Origin: Myxacorys californica WJT36-NPBG1
GTDB lineage: Bacteria > Cyanobacteriota > Cyanobacteriia > Leptolyngbyales > Leptolyngbyaceae
Assembly: GCA_019359315.1 (NCBI GenBank)
Contig: JAHHHO010000015.1
Coordinates: forward strand, 1 to 64,000
DNA length: 64,000 bases
Direction of reading: 5' to 3'
Shown here: piece after piece, positions 48,382-58,200 of the stretch
How positions within the stretch are numbered: position 1 is the first letter of the stretch
How the letters are laid out: each line of letters starts with the position of its first letter
Program-made: the position numbers and the translations under genes
Notes under the pieces: generated by a model
Told to the model about the DNA's origin: nothing
Seen by the model: only the letters and a program-made list of their open reading frames with translations
Databases searched by the model: none

Positions 48382-50292
48382 TCAAGGTCGATCGAAGTCA
48401 GAAGCGGGTCTAAACTTTTCAACCGGCACACCTTGCAATGCCTGTGACATAAAGTCGCGCCAAATCGGAGCGACGTAGCTACCGCCCGTTGCGCCTTGAC
48501 CCAACTGTGTATAGTCATCATTACCAACCCAAACAGCCGTTGCGAGTTGTGGCACATAGCCCACAAACCAAATATCCCGCTCAGACGAGGTAGTTCCTGT
48601 TTTACCTGCTGCCGGACGCCCAATCTGCGCGGCGGTTCCGGTTCCGCGTGAGACAACCCCCTGAAGGACATCATTGAGCGATGCTGATGCCCACGGGTCA
48701 AGAACGAGTCTCGGTCGAGGGGTATTGTCGAGCAACGTATTTCCGCTACTGTCGCTGACCTGGGCAATCAACGTCGTCTCGGAGTACCAGCCGTTGTTGG
48801 CAAACGTGGCATAAGCGCTCGCCATTTCCATCGGTGTTAAATCAACGGCTCCAAGCGGTAGCGAAATGACCGGATCAATGGGGCTTTTGATGCCAATGCT
48901 GCGACAGATCTCAACGATTTTGTTTAAGCCAAGCTCTTGACCCAGTTTCACAGCCGGGACATTCCGTGACTGCTCTAGGGCGCGACGCAGAGACATGGCT
49001 CCACCAAAGGTGCGATCGTAGTTTTGGGGATAGTACATGTCGTACCCATCTGGGTACCCCACAGGACTGTCATATACCGTCGAGTCAGCACCATATTTAC
49101 CAGACGCCAGCGCTGCATAGTAGACAAACGGCTTGAACGCTGATCCAGGTTGACGCAAGGCTTGAATGGCTCGATTGTATTGACTCTTCTTGAAGTCCAC
49201 CCCGCCAACCATTGCTTTAACAAAATGGGTGCGCGGGTCTACCGACACGATGGCCATTTGATCGGCGTAAACTCCCATGCCATTGAGCCTGCCAATCCAG
49301 CTACTAGCCGTATCTTCTGCGATGCGTTGCAGCTTAGAATCAATCGTGGTTTGAATCCGCATTCCGCCCTTCAGCACGGCATCGCGTCCAAACTTCTTGG
49401 TGAGTTCCTGAACGACCGCATCGCTGACATACGGCATCTCACTCTTCTGAAAGGACGTGATTTTGCCGAGCTTAAGGGGCTGCTTTCGAGCGGTTTCTTC
49501 TTCACTCACCGTAATCCAACCCAGTTCGGTCATGCGATGCAACACTTCTCGCTGTCGCTTCTTGGCACTTTTAAGATCGGCAAATGGACTCAGCGCTTCC
49601 GGCGACTGGATTAGGCCTGCCATCATGCTCGATTCCGCTAAGTTTAGCTCTGAAACGGATTTGCCAAAGTAGCTTTGCGCCGCTGTCTGTGCTCCATAAT
49701 TGTTGTGACCCCAGTAGACCTGATTGAGATACATCTCGAGAATCTGGTCTTTTTTGAAAATCTGCTCAATCCGCAGCGCTAGAACGCCCTCTGCAATTTT
49801 CCGGCTAAACGCGCGTTTGGGTGACAAGAACAAGTTCTTCACCAACTGCATCGTTAGGGTAGAACCCCCTTCTACCGTTCTACCCGTGCTGAAGTTTGCG
49901 GCTGTCGCCCGCGCCACTGCCCCGACGTTGACGCCGCTATGGGAATAGAAGTAGCTATCTTCGATCGCAATCACCGCTCGCTTGAGGTGAGGAGAAATTT
50001 TATCGAGCGGTACCACTTCCCGATTGGCTTCCCCGTGAATGCTGGCGAGTGGTTTACCCTTGATGTCATAAATATGAGTCGTCTCGCTTGGGGTATAGCC
50101 TCGGAGTACGCGCACATCGGGCAAGTTGCGGAAGCTGACGGCTAAGCCGACCAATCCACCGGCAACGATCGCACTGGACAGCATCGTGAGTCCAAGTAGA
50201 GTTCCTCCTGTAACCTTGGCGACTGACCGGATAAATTGACCCGTGGATTCAGGTTCACGCTGTTGCTTTTGTCTGATGGTGTTAGACGACAC
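48382..50292 (-). CDS. Class A penicillin-binding protein (PBP1A-like)
   Basis: A 636-residue bifunctional enzyme. A transmembrane helix (about 27-52) is followed by the GT51 glycosyltransferase domain (catalytic Glu111 in IAIEDSYFYSHSGV; EGGSTLTMQLVKNLFL) and the transpeptidase domain (Ser384 in QPGSAFKPF, the SRN motif in LEQSRNVPAVK, and KTGTTSSERD). It polymerises and cross-links peptidoglycan. The C-terminus is short and has no added domain. Start ATG 50292. Confidence 0.95.
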   Translation of the reverse strand: MSSNTIRQKQQREPESTGQFIRSVAKVTGGTLLGLTMLSSAIVAGGLVGLAVSFRNLPDVRVLRGYTPSETTHIYDIKGKPLASIHGEANREVVPLDKISPHLKRAVIAIEDSYFYSHSGVNVGAVARATAANFSTGRTVEGGSTLTMQLVKNLFLSPKRAFSRKIAEGVLALRIEQIFKKDQILEMYLNQVYWGHNNYGAQTAAQSYFGKSVSELNLAESSMMAGLIQSPEALSPFADLKSAKKRQREVLHRMTELGWITVSEEETARKQPLKLGKITSFQKSEMPYVSDAVVQELTKKFGRDAVLKGGMRIQTTIDSKLQRIAEDTASSWIGRLNGMGVYADQMAIVSVDPRTHFVKAMVGGVDFKKSQYNRAIQALRQPGSAFKPFVYYAALASGKYGADSTVYDSPVGYPDGYDMYYPQNYDRTFGGAMSLRRALEQSRNVPAVKLGQELGLNKIVEICRSIGIKSPIDPVISLPLGAVDLTPMEMASAYATFANNGWYSETTLIAQVSDSSGNTLLDNTPRPRLVLDPWASASLNDVLQGVVSRGTGTAAQIGRPAAGKTGTTSSERDIWFVGYVPQLATAVWVGNDDYTQLGQGATGGSYVAPIWRDFMSQALQGVPVEKFRPASDFDRP

Positions 50293-50595
50293 GGTGATCT
50301 CTCTATTCTCAAAAGGGCAACGAAGGTAGCTGGAGGAATGCTCTAGCTAGAGTAAATTAACGGTTGTTGAAGCAGGATTTTGATACGGGTATCAAAGATA
50401 ACTTTAGTAGGATAAATGAGACTTCCCAAAATGAAACAAAGTTTCTGTAAAGTCAGTTGCGGGCTTGCGGATAGGCAGTTCTCCAATCTCATGCGCTAGG
50501 GTTGTGAAACGGGTCAAAGATTGCCCCAATTATAGTAGTGTGACTGAATAATCCTTGAATTCTAACAAGGGGAAGCATCTTCTACATCAGAGCAG
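50293..50595. other. 303-bp divergent promoter region
   Basis: The region lies between the divergent PBP1A and tyrS genes. A TATAGT near 50531 could be a -10 box for the rightward transcript, but no well-spaced -35 is visible. No coding frame, T-box leader or strong hairpin was seen. Confidence 0.4.
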
Positions 50596-51834
50596 ATGGT
50601 ATCGCGGTTTTGTATCAAACAACGTATGCTAACCAATTTTTCTTGGCTGTACCGGGGCATCAGTGAAATCTTTCCAGATCAGCCAGAGTCGAATAGCCCA
50701 AATGAGAATCTGGTCAATCGGATTGAGCAGGCTGACCGTCCTCTCCGCATTAAGTTCGGAATCGATCCGACGGGTACGGATATTCACTTGGGGCATAGTA
50801 CCGTATTCCGAAAGCTGCGATCGTTTCAGGATGCTGGACATACAGCAGTGTTGATTATTGGAGATTTTACAGCGCAAATCGGAGATCCGACTGGGAAGTC
50901 GGAAGTACGGCGTCAGCTGACTCAAGCGCAGGTGAAAGCAAACGCTGAAACCTATCTCAATCAGGTGCGTCCCATTCTAGATTTCGACACGCCCGGACGC
51001 CTGGAAGTGCGCTATAACTCGGAATGGCTATCAGCACTTGATTTACCCAAGATTCAAGAGTTGCTGGCGACGATGACAGTCGGGCAGATGCTAGCGAAGG
51101 AAGGGTTTGCGGAGCGATATAAACAAGGGACACCGATCTACATCCATGAGTTCCTCTACCCGTTAATGCAGGGCTACGATTCGGTTGCGATCGCGTCTGA
51201 TGTAGAGCTCGGCGGCACGGATCAGAAGTTCAATCTGGCGGTCGGTCGAGATTTGCAGCGCCATTTTGGGCAGACACCTCAGTTTGGTCTGCTAATGCCG
51301 ATTCTGCTCGGAACCGATGGCGTTCAGAAAATGTCGAAATCACTGGGTAATTACATTGGGCTATCGGAAGATGCGCTCAGTATGTACTCAAAGCTGGAAA
51401 AAATTCCGGATGCGCTGCTTGAGCAATATTTTGAGTTGCTAACCAATCTGCCGTTAGATCAGCTACCAGAGCAGCCGCGCGATCGTCAGAAACTCCTTGC
51501 TCTAGAAGTTACTGCTCAGTATCACGGCAAAGAAAACGCTCTTGAAGCTCAAGCCGCTGCGATCAATCTGGTTCAAGGAGCAGGCAGTCAGAGTGAGTCT
51601 GTCCCAGAGTTTTCGCTCTCAGCCGTTCAGTTTCCGTCCAAAATTTTCTATCTAGTCAGCGCAACAGGTCTGTGTAAGAGCAGTTCGGAGGCGCGGCGTC
51701 AAATTCAGGGCGGAGCAGTCAAGTTAGACGGTCAGAAGGTGGATCAGGTCGATCTAACCTTTGCATCTCCTGAAGAATTGCTCGGAAAAGTGCTGCAGCT
51801 TGGTAAAACTAAATTTGTTCGCTTTGTGGAATAA
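50596..51834 (+). CDS. tyrS: Tyrosyl-tRNA synthetase
   Basis: A 412-residue class I synthetase. The HIGH-type motif appears as IHLGHSTVF, the signature loop as [12 protein letters not shown] and the tyrosine pocket in [14 protein letters not shown] and [17 protein letters not shown]. The C-terminal S4-like RNA-binding domain has [17 protein letters not shown]. The start may be 50596 or ATG 50626, where [11 protein letters not shown] resembles the usual family start. pyrF follows 3 bp after the stop. Confidence 0.96.
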   Translation: MVSRFCIKQRMLTNFSWLYRGISEIFPDQPESNSPNENLVNRIEQADRPLRIKFGIDPTGTDIHLGHSTVFRKLRSFQDAGHTAVLIIGDFTAQIGDPTGKSEVRRQLTQAQVKANAETYLNQVRPILDFDTPGRLEVRYNSEWLSALDLPKIQELLATMTVGQMLAKEGFAERYKQGTPIYIHEFLYPLMQGYDSVAIASDVELGGTDQKFNLAVGRDLQRHFGQTPQFGLLMPILLGTDGVQKMSKSLGNYIGLSEDALSMYSKLEKIPDALLEQYFELLTNLPLDQLPEQPRDRQKLLALEVTAQYHGKENALEAQAAAINLVQGAGSQSESVPEFSLSAVQFPSKIFYLVSATGLCKSSSEARRQIQGGAVKLDGQKVDQVDLTFASPEELLGKVLQLGKTKFVRFVE

Positions 51835-51837
51835 CGT

Positions 51838-52551
51838 ATGGGAATTTCTGAGCGCATTATTGTTCCCCTGGATGTAGCGAGTGAGGAGGATGCGATCGCG
51901 CTGCTCGACCAACTGCCGCAAGTCACCTTCTGGAAAGTCGGGCTAGAATTGTTTGTTAGCAGTGGTGCAACCATTCTGACGCGTCTAAAAGAGCGGCAAA
52001 AGCGCATCTTTCTCGATCTAAAATTTCATGACATTCCCAACACCGTTGCGGGTGCATGCGCGGCTGCCGCGAGATATGGTGTCGATTTAGTCACCATTCA
52101 TTCCACAACCGGAAAAGCCGGACTGCAACAGGCGCAAGTGGCGCTGCAAACCAGTGCCGAACAAGCGGGCTTGCCCGTTCCTAAATTAATCGCCGTTACG
52201 CTGTTAACCAGTATTTCGGCTCAAACGTTGGCCTTTGAACTAAACGTGCCGCTAGAGTTACCAGAATATGCGCTTAAAATGGCACTTCTAGCCCAGGAAA
52301 GTGGCTTAGCAGGCGCGGTGTGTTCTCCGCAAGAGGTGCAGCAACTTAGACAAACCTGCGGCGATGACTTTGTTCTGGTTACACCGGGCGTGCGACCGAC
52401 GTGGGCAGCATCGGGAGATCAACAGCGGCACATGACTCCTGCTCAAGCCATTCAATTTGGATCAACCTATTTGGTGATTGGGCGTCCGATTACGATGGCA
52501 GATGACCCAGCTAAAGCGTTTGAGCGAATCTGTGAGGAGATTGGAGGTTAG
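51838..52551 (+). CDS. pyrF: Orotidine-5'-phosphate decarboxylase
   Basis: The 237-residue TIM-barrel enzyme begins [21 protein letters not shown]. The catalytic Lys/Asp array is in [18 protein letters not shown], and the phosphate-binding end [19 protein letters not shown] is intact. It makes UMP in pyrimidine synthesis. It starts 3 bp after tyrS and ends 2 bp before the next gene, so the three form a tight operon. Confidence 0.96.
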   Translation: MGISERIIVPLDVASEEDAIALLDQLPQVTFWKVGLELFVSSGATILTRLKERQKRIFLDLKFHDIPNTVAGACAAAARYGVDLVTIHSTTGKAGLQQAQVALQTSAEQAGLPVPKLIAVTLLTSISAQTLAFELNVPLELPEYALKMALLAQESGLAGAVCSPQEVQQLRQTCGDDFVLVTPGVRPTWAASGDQQRHMTPAQAIQFGSTYLVIGRPITMADDPAKAFERICEEIGG

Positions 52552-52553
52552 GG

Positions 52554-53243
52554 ATGGGCGATGAGGGCTGGCGGAGGTCGAGGGGATGGAAGGTGTTCGC
52601 GATGCCCTTGGCAGCTTGCGTCGCAATCGAGGCTGTGTCTTTAACCCTTACGGCTCTACTCTCGTTTGCTTCTAAAAGCGACGCGTCCCCGCCGCCCCGA
52701 TACGCCTGCCCCTCCCAAGTCGAACCGCTTGTCGCCCTCATGCTTGGCAATCTCGCAAGTTACACCAATCGCGTCATCGCTCGATCAACGCCTAGAGGCA
52801 ATCCAAATCGCAGTTATGTCCTCACCGCCGGTAGACCTGAATTTGAGCCGCTTCCGCTCAGTCCAGATGGAGTTGCCAGTTTAGGCAATTCCTCTGGCAA
52901 TCCTGACCCAAATTTGCGTCAAGTCTTCATTACGACGCTAGAACGGCAAACTCTAGGTCGTCCGCGCAGCAAAGAAAGCACAGAGGTTTACCTTCAAGGC
53001 TTTCACTGGTTGTTTCTGACAAAAACTGGGAGTGAGTGGCAACTCGCCCTTCTGTTTAGCCAGATCGGCACCTATCCGAAAGCGCCAGTGGCTGCAAGCT
53101 CCAAAGGTGCTCTCGGCGAATCACCACCCAGAGAAAGTAGTCAGGGCATTTTAGGTCAAGCCATTCGGACTTGGTTGCGAGATTGTAATGCTGGAGTCGT
53201 TCGACCGCTCAAATCTGACAACTTATTGGATAAAACCGGATAG
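52554..53243 (+). CDS. Hypothetical exported or membrane-anchored protein
   Basis: A 229-residue protein, not recognised. A hydrophobic segment (residues 13-40, WKVFAMPLAACVAIEAVSLTLTALLSF) is a likely uncleaved or cleaved signal. The body (75-185) has regular strands and ends with IRTWLRDCNAG. It resembles a cyanobacterial family of conserved hypotheticals found after pyrF, but I cannot name it. The tight spacing to pyrF supports expression. Confidence 0.65.
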   Translation: MGDEGWRRSRGWKVFAMPLAACVAIEAVSLTLTALLSFASKSDASPPPRYACPSQVEPLVALMLGNLASYTNRVIARSTPRGNPNRSYVLTAGRPEFEPLPLSPDGVASLGNSSGNPDPNLRQVFITTLERQTLGRPRSKESTEVYLQGFHWLFLTKTGSEWQLALLFSQIGTYPKAPVAASSKGALGESPPRESSQGILGQAIRTWLRDCNAGVVRPLKSDNLLDKTG

Positions 53244-53304
53244 AATGACAGTCCTAACCCGAAGTGATGACTTCAAAAGCGTTTAGTAGGAATTGCACCC
53301 CTCA

Positions 53305-53955
53305 ATGGCATTGAACGACAAGCAAATCAGAATTCTGCAAGTGGTCAACAGCGGAACAATTTCTGGGGAAGGTATTGCCAGCGCGTTGGGATCATCGATG
53401 CAAATGCTTCGATATTATCTAGACACGATGGCGGAAGATGGATATCTCAAAGTGGCTAAGGTTTATGACAATAGTACGAGAGAGTTTCAGATCGTTCGGG
53501 CCTATCTAACTGACAAGGGAAAAGCAATATTAGAGCAGCTAAAAGGGTTAGAGAAACTGAGCAGTCCGGCTGATGAAGTTGCTAAAGAGTCGTCGGTTGG
53601 GCAGGCAGATGAATTTTCTAAACCGTCAGTTGGCGTTAGATCTACACCTCAGCAAATCCTACTTCAAGATGTTGAGCAAATTATTAACTCTCTCGATGCG
53701 CTGCAAAGGATTGTAGAAGAATTGCCGGATGAGCGTCGAGATATTATCAGCGTCTACTTAAGCGATCTTCAAGATGAGGTCAAAGTCGTTTACAGGAGAA
53801 GACCTCAAAGAATCAAGGCTTATTTTCTTGCCGTTTTAGGCACTACATTGCCAATTATCAGGCAAACCGATAGAGAAACCAACTTTGTTGAACATGCTCG
53901 GAAACTATCGAAAAAATTTGGTGTTGTTGTGAAGTTGCCATCCCTAGAGTCATAA
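53305..53955 (+). CDS. Winged-helix protein of unknown role
   Basis: From ATG 53305 about 216 residues. Residues 1-75 form a winged-helix DNA-binding domain (KQIRILQVVNSGTISGEGIASALGSSMQMLRYYLDTMAEDGYLKV). The rest is helical and charged (DVEQIINSLDALQRIVEELPDERRDIISVYLSDLQDEVKVVYRRR), ending in a basic patch. It has the layout of a transcriptional regulator whose effector domain is not identified. Confidence 0.65.
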   Translation: MALNDKQIRILQVVNSGTISGEGIASALGSSMQMLRYYLDTMAEDGYLKVAKVYDNSTREFQIVRAYLTDKGKAILEQLKGLEKLSSPADEVAKESSVGQADEFSKPSVGVRSTPQQILLQDVEQIINSLDALQRIVEELPDERRDIISVYLSDLQDEVKVVYRRRPQRIKAYFLAVLGTTLPIIRQTDRETNFVEHARKLSKKFGVVVKLPSLES

Positions 53956-53977
53956 TCTCAAGCAATTACAGTAGCCG

Positions 53978-54688
53978 CTACGATCGCAGTTCATCGAGCT
54001 TAGCTTTCACCGCTTGGATATCTTGCCACATCAACCACTTGGGACCGCCCTTGTCACGGGACTGATTTCTCAACAGATACGCGGGGTGAAAGATCGGCAT
54101 ATAAAATCGCCCGTCTTGCTCAATCCATTGCCCCCGAACTTTTGTAATTCCTTGCTTAATGCCGACTAAATTCTTCATTGCGGTTGCTCCCGTTAGCAGA
54201 ATAATTTTCGGGTCAACCATGCGAATTTGTTCTTTTAAGTAGCCGCTACACGCATTCGCTTCATCGGTAGTAGGAACTCGGTTTTCGGGTGGGCGGCACT
54301 TGACGATGTTAGAGATAAAAACATCGTTCTCTGTCGTGAGATTGACCGATGCCAAGATTTTTTCAAGCAACTGCCCTGACTTACCCGTGAAGGGTAATCC
54401 GGTTTCGTCCTCAGTTTGTCCTGGTCCTTCACCGACTAGTAAAATAGGAGCTTTGAGATTTCCTCGTCCGATCACCGCATTGGTTCGATATGCGCCTAAG
54501 TCGCAGCGATGGCAGCGATTGCAGTGTTCTGCCATTTTTGCCATGGAGTCATACGTCCCGGTAGGAATCGGCACTTTGGCACTGGTGGGGATCAAGTCGG
54601 GGTCAAAGCCAACCGGGGTTGCTACTGGGGAACTAGCAGCAGCGGTAGGGGTGACATCAAATAGGCTGATTTGTTCTTCGTTACTCAT
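53978..54688 (-). CDS. Family 4 uracil-DNA glycosylase with iron-sulfur cluster
   Basis: A 236-residue protein. The water-activating motif GEGPGQTEDETGLPFTGKSG and the C-terminal HPAYLLRN loop are clear. Cys at 59, 62, 131 and 147 (CNRCHRCDLG, VKCRPPENR, ANACSGY) are positioned to bind a [4Fe-4S] cluster as in other family 4 enzymes. It removes uracil arising from cytosine deamination. The N-terminal 40 residues are an Ala/Pro-rich extension. It converges with the winged-helix gene. Confidence 0.93.
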   Translation of the reverse strand: MSNEEQISLFDVTPTAAASSPVATPVGFDPDLIPTSAKVPIPTGTYDSMAKMAEHCNRCHRCDLGAYRTNAVIGRGNLKAPILLVGEGPGQTEDETGLPFTGKSGQLLEKILASVNLTTENDVFISNIVKCRPPENRVPTTDEANACSGYLKEQIRMVDPKIILLTGATAMKNLVGIKQGITKVRGQWIEQDGRFYMPIFHPAYLLRNQSRDKGGPKWLMWQDIQAVKAKLDELRS

Positions 54689-55220
54689 GAATCGCGCGTG
54701 TGTTCTCCCGAGTTTGGCAACTCATCTTTAATAAATTTTAAGACAATCGCGTTAGCTTAGAAAACTTGCTTTAGGTGGAACTGGGCGAATGGAACCGCAC
54801 AATGCGTACTGATTTGACCATTTGTTGTGGGTCGCTTCTGAAGCGAGCTTGACTTACTCACCTTACAACTTACTCACCTTACAATAGACGAGAGCTTCTA
54901 ACTTTCGGTAGACAACCCACGACAACATCTGTGTACGTCATGCTTTGGTTTGTGTGGTCTAATGCAAAGATAAATAGATTCGGGCCCAGTCGATCGCTCA
55001 AACAGCGTGAGTTTATCAGCTTGCTTCAGTAGCTTCACGGCCTGACTGAATTGCCTTAAGAGCAGGTGTAAGCGCTTCTAAGGGTCACCTTAATCGGAGA
55101 AGTCACCTCGTCTCCGTTGGTGTTGAGGCAGATTAGATAAGCTTGGCGATTTCTCCTCAGTAGCCCTATAGGTTAGCAGCTATGGCTGGTTCGGCATTTT
55201 ACTAGATTTAGAGAGGAACT
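54689..55220. other. 532-bp intergenic region before the sensor kinases
   Basis: The region contains a perfect 16-bp tandem duplication (54851-54882), a 6-bp stem CGGAGA/TCTCCG at 55095-55116, and an AT-rich segment before the kinase start with AGAGAGGAAC as ribosome-binding site. No gene is visible. Confidence 0.5.
54851..54882. repeat. Perfect 16-bp tandem duplication
   Basis: CTTACTCACCTTACAA is repeated at once without gap (54851-54866, 54867-54882). It is about 340 bp upstream of the first sensor kinase gene. Confidence 0.85.
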
Positions 55221-58200
55221 GTGATCGACGGCGGAAAGACAGCAGAAATGGATAGCCTATTTGCGGGCGAGGGCGAAATCCGGGCAATGCTGCGGGCACG
55301 CTTCGGGGGTGGCAATGCTGACGGGTCGCAACCCTCAATAGGTGTCGTCAGCGAGTGGACGCAAAGCTTACGAACCGCCGTCAGCCTCTGCTTGGGGTCT
55401 CCGCAACCGATCGCGCTTTGGTGGGGACGCGACTACCTGTGGTTCTACAACGATGCCTATTGCCTTCTAGAACCGTCGAAGCACCCTCAGTGTTTGGGTC
55501 GTCCGGGGCGCGAGTGTTGGGCAGAGGATGGCAATAGGATGGCTTCTCTCTTAGACAGCGTGCGGGAAACGGGCGCGTCTACTTGTTTAGAAGATGTTCA
55601 ACGAATCGTCACTCGGAATGGCTATGCCGAGGAGACCTACTTTACCTTTACTTACAGCCCCATTCAAGATGAGAGTGGAGGGATCGGAGGCGTATTCTGC
55701 ACTTGTACTGAGACGACAAAGCGAGTGCTGAGCGATCGCAGGCTAAAAACGTTGCGTGAACTGTCTGCTAACACGGGTCAGGCAGAAACGGTGAAATCCG
55801 CCTGTACGCTGATTGTAGAAACCTTGGCGCAAAACTCCTATGACCTTCCGTTTGCGTTGCTTTATGTGGTTAAGGCTGAGGGCAGTCGAGCGTATTTAGC
55901 GGGCACAGTGGGAATGGAGCCTGGAACGATCGCGAGTCCGCAACAGGTAGACTTAGCGACGGCAACAGATGCTTGGCATTTGGCGCAGGTCAAAACCACA
56001 GGTCAGGCTCACCAAATCAATGGATTGACGGCTCAGTTGGCAGCCCTACCGGGAGGCGGATCGGAGGATGCGCCCGATGCTGCGATCGTCTTGCCCTTAC
56101 GCCCGTCAGGACCAAGGCAGCCAGTCGTCGGACTGCTAGTGCTGGGCATTAGTCCTCGACGAGAGTTTGATGACGATTATCGAGGCTTCTTTGATTTAAT
56201 CGCCAGTAACGTCGCTACGGTCATTGCCAATGCTAATGCTTATGAAACGAAAATTACTGAACCCAAGCTAGCTGAAATAGCACTTCAACGCAGCGAAGAA
56301 CGCTATCGGGCATTTATTGGGCAAAGCTCGGAAGCTATTTGGTGCTTTGAATTGGAAAAACCAGTGCCGATTTGCTGCTCCGAAGACGAGCAGATTGAGC
56401 GCTTCTACCAACATGGCTATCTGTCAGAGTGTAACCAGGCGATGGCGCAGATGTATGGGGTTTCTTCACCTCAAAGTCTTGTTGGAGCAAAGCTCAGCGC
56501 GTTTCTGGTTCAGTCAGACGCCCACAACACTGACTATCTAAAAGCCTTTATTGAGTCAGGCTATCGGCTGATTGACGCCGAATCTTATGAAGTTGATCAA
56601 TTTGGCAACCCCAAAGTTTTTTTGAATAACCTGGTTGGTGTCATTGAAGATGGAATGCTAGTGCGAGCCTGGGGCACTCATCGGGACATCACGGAACGCA
56701 AACAGGCAGAGCAGCGCTTGCAGCTTTACGCCAGCGTCGTGCGCAACGTCCAAGTTGGAATTGTGGTCTGGCAGCTAGAAGACCTGTGCGATTGCGGCTC
56801 CTTCCGGCTGCTCATTGCGAATCCGGCAGCATCGGCGGCTACAGGGGTTGATTTTGAGTCCCTGATCGGCACGACGATGGCAGAGCATTTTCCGGCTCTC
56901 GTGCAATCGCCTCTGGTTCAACGGTATGCCGAGGTGGTGCAAACGGGGCAAGCGATCGATTTAGGAGAAGTGCAATATGGCGAGGACGGCATTACCGCAG
57001 GAACGTATAGCTTGAAAGCGTTTCCGCTGCCCAACCAATGTTTGGGATTAGCGTTTGAGAACATTACCCTGCGGAAAGCGATCGAAGCCCAGTTACAGGA
57101 GAGCCAGCGCTACAGCCAGCAAATTGCTGAAGCCATGCCCGGTATTTTGTTTGTGCATGATCTGATCGAACAGCGCTCTATCTACACCAATCGCCAAATT
57201 ACCGATTTGTTAGGCTACACCTCTGAGCAAGTTCAGGCAATGGGGTCAGATGTGATTCCGACCATTATTCACCCCAACGATTTAGAGCGCGTCTACGCTC
57301 ACTTTGAAAATTTCCGTGAAGCTCCAGAAGGGGCGGTGCTGAGTATTGAATATCAGGCTCACCATGCTGATGGCGAATGGCGCTGGCTCTATTCTCAAAG
57401 TGTTGTGTTTAACCGCACTGTAGATGGGATACCTCATCAAATTTTGGGGGTCTCAATCGATGTGAGCGATCGCAAGCAAGCCGACCAAGCGTTGCGGGAT
57501 GCTCATGTGCAGATGGAGTCTGCTTTGGTAGCTGGAGAAATTTACACCTGGCGGTTTAATATCCTAGAGAACTGCATCACCGTCAATGCAGCCTTCGCTC
57601 ACCTCTTTGCCGTTGACCCAACCCAAGCGGCGACAGGGCTACCGCTGGAGCAGTTTATCAATGCGATCCACGAGGAAGACCGACCTCGTATCTTAGCGGC
57701 CATTCATCGCACGATCGAGACAGGCGAGGAGTTTGTCTCAGAGTACCGTGTTCAGACGGTGACGGGCGAGGTGCGTTGGGTTGCCGCGCGAGGTCGAGTT
57801 GAATATGACTCGCAGGGCAGACCCGTCGCCTTTCCTGGCGCACTCGCTGACATCAGCGATCGTAAACAAGTAGAAGAGTCTTTGCGTCAGAGTGAGGCAC
57901 GCGCCCAGCTTGCGATCGGAGTGGGTCGTTTAGGAACGTGGCGCTATGACCCTAGCACGAACCTCGTCGAGCTAGACGAGCGGATGCGCGAGATTTGGGG
58001 TGAGCCACCTGACGTGGTGGTGTTGCCGCTCTCAGTCACGATGGAGCGCATTCACCCGGATGACCAAGCGCGTGTCGCAGAGGCGATTGGCGCGGCGCTC
58101 GAGCCTGGTGGTTTGGGGGTTTACGACATTGAGTACCGCATCGTGTGGGCTGATCATACCGAGCGCTGGGTGTTAGCAAACGGGCTGGCGCAATTCGAGG